Source of the DNA: Erodium maritimum
Taxonomy: Eukaryota; Streptophyta; Magnoliopsida; Geraniales; Geraniaceae
Reading direction: 5' to 3'
DNA length: 64,000 nucleotides
Assembly: GCA_963921825.1 (NCBI GenBank)
Contig: OY997591.1
Span: forward strand, 14,627,515-14,691,514
A program made the translations under genes and the position numbers. The notes under the pieces were generated by a model. It made no database searches. It was given only the letters and a program-made list of their open reading frames with translations, and was not told where the DNA came from. Positions 57,341-64,000 of the stretch are shown here, piece by piece (position 1 is the stretch's first letter; each line of letters opens with the position of its first letter).

Positions 57341-58409
57341 ATTGTGGAAATCGTGAGCATATTTACAAATCATAGATCCATCCAGATGAACACAACCCTC
57401 CATCAACATTTTCAGATAACAATGATGAACAGACGAGTTTGAAATTTCTGGAACCAAATAAAAATCACAAATCACAGAGGCCTGTCGTATATGGCATATG
57501 GTCTGAACCTCAGATTCGTCCAAAAAAAATCACAAATCTCAACCCCAAATAAGAACAAACCAGGGGCGAAAGGTCGTGGATCTTGAGACCAAATCAGGGA
57601 CGAAATTGTTCTTGGCCGGTGAAGATGAACCAGAGCTGAGCATAAACGCCGACCACATGTCAGATTTGGGAAAGTAGATCGGCGGCGAGGCTAGGTGAGG
57701 CGAGGCGATGTCCGAGGTCGGAGGCCGGAGGCCGGATGTGAGGCGAGGCCGAAGGCGCGAGGCGAGAAGAGTTTCATCGGACAACACGAAGCCTAGATCA
57801 ATGACGGAGGAAGAAGCCGTTCCAGATCTGGGTTTGGCCAGAGAGGAGCAGCGTTCCATATCCCCACTAGTGTTCGTGAAGTCGCCACCGCCCGTGAAGT
57901 CTACAAAGGTCCTTCATGCTCGAGTTTCGGTGGTCTTCCTCGTCCTAGTTTGTCTCCGGTGGCGGCGCCCTCATTTGGGTATGAATGATTTGGGTGTAAA
58001 TACAGAGCTCATCGGACACGAAGAACACAGAAAGGAGAGGGTGGAGAAGAGTAGGTTTGGGTGTAAATAGGTTTGACAGTTTGATATGTTTGAGAGTTTG
58101 ATAGAGATAGGTTTGTTTATGTAATCCGGTTTAGTTATTTATTATTATTTTTATAATTTATATTAATTTTATTATTACTATTATTAAAGAAAGTTAAAAT
58201 GGTAATTTCTTATTTGAATTTATAAGGCTGAAATGGATAAGGGCAAAATCGTCATTTTACACTCCACTTAACTGCACATGACTAACTTAGAGAAATATCC
58301 CATTAGTTCTCTAACAAAATATGTCAATTCCGTCCGTGGACCGAACATAAAGGTACCAAACTGGATTTAAAACATAAGGGTACCAAAAAGAATTTAACTA
58401 TTCCCTTTT

Positions 58410-60075
58410 CTTAGCTTTTGACTACAACTTAGGCCACATTTGCATTACTTATTTGGGCTTTAAGCTTGAAGCTAACCCAAGGTACGTTTCTTTTTGGAGC
58501 CATGTTATTGACAAGTTTCGAGAAAGGCTTGGGGTGTGGCAAGCTCGTCTTCTCTCGTTTGAGGGCCGCCTGACGTTAATTCGGTCCGCTTTAGTCAGCC
58601 TCCCGATATTTTACATGTCAGTTTTCAGAGCTCATAAGAAGGTTTTGCTTGTTATGGAGAGGTTCCAACGACGTCTCCTTTAGGTTACTTCTTCAACCGG
58701 GGGTTGTTTTGATAAGGTCAGTTGGGATAGAGTATGTCGCTCTAAGTTCACAAGGGGTCTTAATGTCCGCAACCTAGAGGTGGTCAATAAGAGTTTGCTT
58801 TTGAAGTGGTGGTGGCGTTTTGTCACAGAGCGAACTTCCTTATCGAGGAAGGTGTTGTGCGCTCGTCATGGGTGGCTCGAGTCTGACTGCCATCTCTCTT
58901 GTCTTCCGTTCACGCATCGTTCCCCTTCTTTGGTTCTTCGCCACATGGCTCATTTAGCTCAAGATTCTCGTTTTCCAGATATTTGTGGCCCAACTAAGGT
59001 TCGATGGGTGCTAGGGCCCGGTTTCTTCATTTGTTTTTGGGAGGATGCCTGGGTCACGGATGTTCCTCTTTCGACTCTTTTTCCCCGCCTTCTGTTATTG
59101 TTGGTGAGCAAGGTCAGTTGGTTATTCATTCTCAGGAGAACGATAGTTCGAACTTTACTTTTCGTAATCATCTTCTAGATAGAGAGCTTATTTCCTTGAA
59201 GGGCCTCCACACTTTTATCTTGGGCGTTCATCTCGACTTTTCCCGCACAGTTTGATTATCCTAGTATTTGGACTCTCATGGTTTCTCGATTACTAGAGCT
59301 TTTGATGCATTTTCGAGCACAAGCACGTTGGACTTAGTTTTCTAGGCATATGCAGTTTGGAAGAGCTCTGTCCCGCCTAAGTTCCAATCTTTTGCTTGGC
59401 ATGTTGCTCTTGAGGCCATCGCTACTAGATCTTTCTTAGTGGCGAGAGGTATCTTGATCCCGATAGGTCTTTGCTTGTGTCATATGTGTGGCAGACACAT
59501 TGACGACACCTCTCACCTTCTCATTACTTGTGGGTGTGCTTGGCAGGTGTGGTTCCTAGTTCTTCAGTGGTGGAGGCTTTCCTCAACTCTCCCTCCGTCT
59601 CCTACTTTCTTCATCTCTTTGTGGCCTTCTATCTATGGGGCGCGTTGTCTACACAAATTTTGGTCTTGGTTTAGTCTTTTGAGGTTATGGTTCCATTGGA
59701 TTTCTTGGAACGCTAGAGTTTTTTAGGGAGCTCCAGTCTCTGATCCCTCTATCATTTTTCAGATAATCCAGTTTGGGGCGCTTTCGTTGATTCAGGCAGA
59801 TGGACGAGCCCTTTCTTCTAGTTCCTAGTTGGTGTCGCTGACGATTGCTCATTCTGAGCCTGCGTGAGATCCTTCTCCTTCTTTCTTTCTTCTTCTCTCT
59901 CCCTCGTCTCAGATTGGATTGTCTCTCCCTTTATGAGCATAGCGGTTGTCTCTGTCTCTTTTTTGTTTAAGTCTTCTTGACCTTTCTGGGATTTTGTTGT
60001 TAGTTTGGTGGTTTGTGGTTTCCTTCTTAGAATCCACGTAATTTTTTTATGCATTATTTATTTTCTGATAAAAAA
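58410..60075 (+). pseudogene. L1-type LINE ORF2 C-terminal part and 3' UTR
   Basis: Continues the LINE after the nested insertion: YLGFKLEANPRYVSFWSHVI, VWQARLLSFEGRLTLIRSAL, IFYMSVF, then NKSLLLKWWWRFVTE (58780). The zinc-binding RVT domain reads CHMCGRHIDDTSHLLITC (about 59475-59535). In-frame stops near 58681 and 59345 and further shifts are present. The 3' UTR ends TTTTCTGATAAAAAA at about 60075 with a very short A tail. No TSD was found. Confidence 0.8.
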
Positions 60076-61241
60076 GTGTGAATGTCTACCTTACATCATG
60101 ATGACATGTCATACATGATTGACCTCCATTAAGACATGTTTAAATAATATGTCAACAGATCCAACAGAAAATTTTATAGTACTACATTCATCAAATTTCT
60201 AAGAACGTGAATCCCTTCTCAAAATCTAATATTACTCTTCAAAACTTATTCGTTGAATTTTTAAAAATATTATTCGAAACCGTCTTAGAATCCAAAATTA
60301 CATTGCAAAACTCATAAGGCGTCCTTGTTGGTAAGGCTTAAATTTAGTTTTGGGATAAGTATGATTCCAAGACCTATAATATATTTTACTTTCACATGTT
60401 AATTGTGCTTCACATTTCGTTTCACTTCTTACCCATAACTTTTTCCATTTCTTACACGAACTAACGGGTTTATTAGCTCAAGTACACGTGACATGCGCGT
60501 GACAACTTTCAAGCATCTATATGTTTGATTTTCTCCCAATATTTTGGTTTTAAAATGTTGCTTTTGTGTTGAACGAGTATACTTTAGAAGCTTGATAAGT
60601 ATAGTTTTTCCGTGACTAAGGACGAGAAGAAGGTTAAAGACGCAAAGAAGAGGGTTCATATAATGGTAAAAGTTTTGATTTTAGATTCGTTCAACATGAA
60701 GTTCTAAGGTTAGGTCCTTTTTAAGGGAGGTTTTTTAACTTTTAAAAGGGGAATAATATTTTTGAAAATTTTCTCTTAATTACAATTAAACAGAGGCTGA
60801 TTTTGTATGATTACACTTAACTAACAAAACCTAACTAAATTGTATCATATTATATTTCTAAAAATACAAATTTTCACCTAATTAAACCCATTATCCATGA
60901 TTTTCACCGAATTATTAATTTTTTTAGGAGACATTATTATAATTTACCAAAAAAATTAGTTTGCGCATTTTCGTCTATTTTTGAACGAAAAAATAATCAT
61001 GTGTAGTGCACACGACCTTACTTTTTTTTAGAAAAACCAAACTTTTCTTTAATATCTTAAAACCCTATTTCTTTATCTATTTCATTTTCTTTTCATTCTC
61101 AATCCCCTCACACCAGTCGAACCTTTCTGGTCTCTTCTTTCCCTTTTATTTCTCTCCTACATCAACCGAATAAAAAATCATGCATTTCTATTTCACGCAT
61201 CTCTGTTTAGCTTCCGTTTGTTTACAAGGTCATTTTACTAT
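60076..61241. other. AT-rich intergenic sequence, nothing recognised
   Basis: No coding frame or RNA gene seen. Confidence 0.5.
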
Positions 61242-61640
61242 GGGGTAATTTCATCTAGTACCCTAAATTTTTCATATTTCATTTGAGTAACCTAAATATT
61301 TTTTGTGTCACCTCAGTACCCTAAACTTTCATTAATTCATTTAGAGTACCCTAAATCTTGTTTGTGTCACCTCAGTACCCTAAACATTCATTATATCCAT
61401 TTTAGTACCCACCGTTAAATTTCCATCTGATTTAATCCAAAACAGGTTAAATGACCATAATACTCTTCACCAACAACCAAATTTAGGGTAAAATTAACGG
61501 TAAGTACTAAAATGGAATTTATGAGACAGAAAGAGAGTTAAGGTACTCTAAAATAATAAATGAAAGTTTAGGACATTGAGGTGACACAAAAAAGATTTAA
61601 GGTACTCTAAATAAAATATGAAATTTTAGGATAATGAGGT
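61242..61640. mobile_element. Foldback / Mutator-like MITE with long inverted arms
   Basis: Left arm GGGGTAATTTCATCTAGTACCC then GTGTCACCTCAGTACCCTAA twice; the right arm contains the complement (GACATTGAGGTGACAC, then GGATAATGAGGTGG). Arms of about 150-200 bp hold tandem sub-units of roughly 65 bp. The start resembles the GGGTAAATTACATCTACATA terminus at 55185, so a Mutator relation is plausible. No clear TSD. Confidence 0.5.
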
Positions 61641-62147
61641 GGATTTTTTTTATTATTCTGAAAAAGATGAAAAAATGGAGGCTTTGTAAATGGTGTTTAC
61701 ATGGTCATTTTATTAATATTATGGAAGAAATAAGGTTGGGCTTTGTCTCATGTGGCATTAATATCGAGTGGTTATGACATAGAAATGGATCCACTAAATT
61801 GAATTTTTAAGGGTTTGTTAATTTGGGGATTTGATTGGAAAGTCTTTGAAAAATTAAGAAATGAAAGTTAAAAAATGTGAAAATAAGAGAAAAAGAATTA
61901 ATGAAATTTAGAGTTTTTTAAAAAAAATTATTAAAATAAAAGGACTGAAATCAAAGTAAAAATGATTGAAAATAAATAAAAATAATTGTTAATAACATTA
62001 ATTTAAATGAATAAAAAAGTAGAAAAGAAATTATTCAAGATTTTAAAAAGTATAAACAAAAATTTTATGAAGAAAAAAAAACCTAAAGTTTAAAAGGAAT
62101 TAATGAAGAATAAAAAAACTTAATGGTATACTTTGAAGATTTCAAGG
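61641..62147. other. AT-rich spacer, nothing recognised
   Basis: Low-complexity A/T sequence up to the T run of the next LINE. Confidence 0.5.
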
Positions 62148-62290
62148 TTTTTTTTTTTGATAATCGAGTTGAAATTTCATTATACCGAAGAGGGAAGTAC
62201 AACGAAAGCAGTAACAGATCAAATTGAACTGCTATTCTGCTCAAACCAAACTAAAAACACTTTTACCAGCTACCAAAAACACCAAAATAG

Positions 62291-62840
62291 CTAGACTAAA
62301 ACAAGATAAAACAAGAACTGATAATTAAAAGAAACAAGCCGAAGGGTTACGTTGCCAGTCGATAAAGGTCGAATCAAACCTCCCGCCCGAAAGTTGGAAT
62401 AATTGATGGATTGCAATTTCAGAAAAGAGGCCTCCACCGTCTCCTCCACCGAAGAAAAAACCAAGGCATTTCGACGAAGCCACAGAACCCAAAAGGTTAC
62501 ATACGTTAACCTCAACCAGTGAGATGTCCATCTCCTGTGTACCAAACCGGTCCATCCCACCAATACTAACGCCACCGACCAGTCATGTACTCCAATAATG
62601 CCCCACCAACGATATAAACCGGACCACAGTTTCCAAGCAAAATCACAATGAAGGAAAATGTGATATGTGTCTTCAAAAATAACCTTACAGGACTTACAGA
62701 GCATGTTATTGAGAGAAATCCTGCAACCTCTGCTTTCCAAAAAGACCATTGAGGGAATGTCATTATTAACAATTAACCAAACCAGCATTGCATACTTTGG
62801 GGGCCAACGTTTAATCCACAGAAAATCGGACGTACTTTAT
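62291..62840 (-). pseudogene. LINE zinc-binding RVT domain
   Basis: Minus strand: IKRWPPKYAMLVWLIVNN, then CKSCKVIFEDTYHIFLHCDF (C-x2-C..H..C pattern), then WRTSH-like and WVLWLRRNALVFSS segments before a stop at 62291. This is the domain following RT in plant L1 ORF2. Its frame differs from the 62773-63906 frame that overlaps it at the deletion joint. Confidence 0.8.
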
Positions 62841-62844
62841 AAGG

Positions 62845-64000
62845 AGTTGTGATCAGACTAATCGGTCTCAATTCTGACATTGTTTCGGGGTTTTGGACTT
62901 TGGGAATAAGAGTCAAGAAAGTTGCATTTAATCCCTTACCAATGGTACCGAAAGCATGAAACGCCTGAATGAATTGGACTAGATCAGCACCAACAATGTC
63001 CCAACAGGACTGAAAAAATTTCAAGGTATAACCATCCGGTCCCGGAGATTTGTCACTGCCACAGTCCATCACCGCTTGATAAATTTCCTCACCAGTAAAA
63101 TCTTCCTCCAAATTTAAACTTTGAACGGCGGACAGAGAATTAAAAGGTAACACAGGTAGTAAAAAAGGAGGAGTAGTTGGCTTACTGAATCTTTGCTTAA
63201 AATGCAAAGCTGCATGTTCTTTTATAGCAACAGGGTCTGTTAGGAGAAGTGGACCGTCCCGAATCACTGAAATACGGTTTACTGAACCCATAAAGTTTGC
63301 TATCCGATGAAATTTTTTTGAGCAAGCATCCCCATCATCGAACCACTTTTGTATGGACTTTTGGCACCAAATTCGAGCCAAAATTTTCTGTTTTTGAATC
63401 AATTCTACCTTCAACAGCGAACGCCGAATACTCTCCTCATCCGTGAGATTTCGTTCGTCAAGAATTCTATCCAAAGCCTCGATATCCCCAGAAATGGATA
63501 AGACCTGCTGATCGGCCAACCCGAACGCCTCACGGTTCCAGACTTTTAAATCGTCACGAAGACACTTCAATTTGTACCATAAACGGTAGCTCGGGGATCC
63601 TGTGCAATGATAAGAGTTCCAGTAACCCTGAATCAACAGATTAAAATCAGGTGCATCCAACCAAACATTTAAAAACCTGAACGGTTTAGGACCCCAATTG
63701 ATAGACGATGTCTCCAAAACAACAGGTCGATGATCAGAGAGACCACGCTCGAGACCTTTTTGTGTTAAGCCTGGAAGAGTAACCAAGAGCTCCGGAGAGA
63801 CTAAGAAACGGTCTAGGCGAGTAGCCTTCGACCCCGGGCCATACCAAGTGAACTTACCCCCTTCCATTCTGAGATCTGTCAAACCCAAAGAAAGAACAAA
63901 ACTCAAAAAAGCCGAGCTGTCCTGTTCTGAATAGATACTATTGCGACGTTCTTCAGCTGTTAGGACTGCATTAAAATCACCTCCGATGCAAAGATTATCT
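62845..64000 (-). pseudogene. LINE ORF2 endonuclease C-terminal part and RT N-terminal part (partial at window edge)
   Basis: A long open frame. Endonuclease motifs: CIGGDFNAVLTAEERRNSIY (edge, 63930-64000), GGKFTWYGPGSKATRLDRFL (about 63815-63875), GLSDHRPVVLE (about 63715-63745), all residues of the APE-type fold in place. Linker KWFDDGDACSKKFHRIAN (about 63290-63345). RT start: EIYQAVMDCGSDKSPGPDGY (about 63030-63090), LTLIPKVQNPETMSELRPIS (about 62875-62935), then ITTPYK, after which the sequence jumps to unrelated text and then to the zinc domain. Uninterrupted frame over about 380 codons suggests a fairly young copy apart from the deletion. Confidence 0.85.

Larger units (their letters stand above)
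55071..58400. mobile_element. Mutator-like element nested in the LINE, 9-bp TSD
   Basis: Left end GGGTTAAATACTTTTTTGTACCC and right end (reversed) TAGTTAAATTCTTTTTGGTACCC extend into an inverted repeat of over 100 bp that includes TTCGGTCCACGGACG / TTTGGTCCACGAACG. Flanks TTCTCTTTT (55062-55070) and TTCCCTTTT (58401-58409) are 8 of 9 alike. Taking the element out rejoins the LINE frame exactly (SSSFSLF then LAFDYNLGH). No transposase is seen; the core at 57340-58080 is GC-rich with overlapping ORFs on both strands (57539-57859 minus, 57708-58070 plus) that I do not recognise. Confidence 0.85.
62148..64000 (-). mobile_element. L1-type LINE with internal deletion, continues past the window end
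   Basis: The T run at 62148-62158 is the A tail of a minus-strand LINE. The 3' UTR is about 62159-62330. The zinc-binding RVT domain (62330-62835) is joined directly to the endonuclease and early RT part (62845 onward). The middle of RT is missing. Confidence 0.85.

Overview
The window is nuclear DNA of a flowering plant, probably a eudicot. The evidence is one intron-rich host gene, ARGONAUTE1, carrying a miR168-like target site, surrounded almost entirely by nested transposable elements of typical plant families (long-LTR Ty3/gypsy chromoviruses, short-LTR Reina-like gypsy, Ty1/copia, L1-type LINEs, Mutator-like elements and a Harbinger-type MITE). No tRNA, rRNA, CRISPR or prokaryotic feature was seen.

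Layout. 1-4432: small tRNA-headed repeats, an LTR-like block and a probable LINE 3' tail. 4541-6227: solo LTR with TSD CTAAG. 6395-20349: one very unusual gypsy insertion whose two about 2.65-kb LTRs face outward in inverted orientation, yet the unit is flanked by a single 5-bp duplication (CTTTG). Its pol is broken by a solo LTR (9362-12539, TSD TTGTG) and by another LTR (14118-15046). 20355-22060: unique sequence with an RBP45/47 pseudogene fragment. About 22945-27509: an LTR-like block interrupted by a solo LTR (24011-26932, TSD AGTTG). 27790-30305: decayed copia element, minus strand. 30789-31073: Harbinger-like MITE (TSD TTA).

31400-37717: AGO1. I reconstructed 20 coding exons totalling 3,378 nt (1,125 codons plus stop), with the slicer Asp-Asp-His residues in place, one GC-AG intron and a probable 5'-UTR intron.

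38180-44084 and 45376-51215: two complete-ended Reina-like gypsy insertions (TSDs CATTA and GAGGA; initiator-Met-tRNA PBS), both minus strand and both degenerate. The second lies inside a Mutator-like element (44547-51897). 52985-60075: plus-strand LINE split in frame by a Mutator-like element (55071-58400), which itself holds another one (55185-56588). 61242-61640: foldback element. 62148-64000: minus-strand LINE with its reverse transcriptase core deleted.

The main novel candidates are the inverted-LTR insertion with a proper TSD, and a conserved splice-donor / hairpin / splice-acceptor arrangement found in six divergent LTRs, which looks like an intron of about 1.1-1.4 kb inside the LTR. 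All calls come from reading the sequence by eye; no database search was run.
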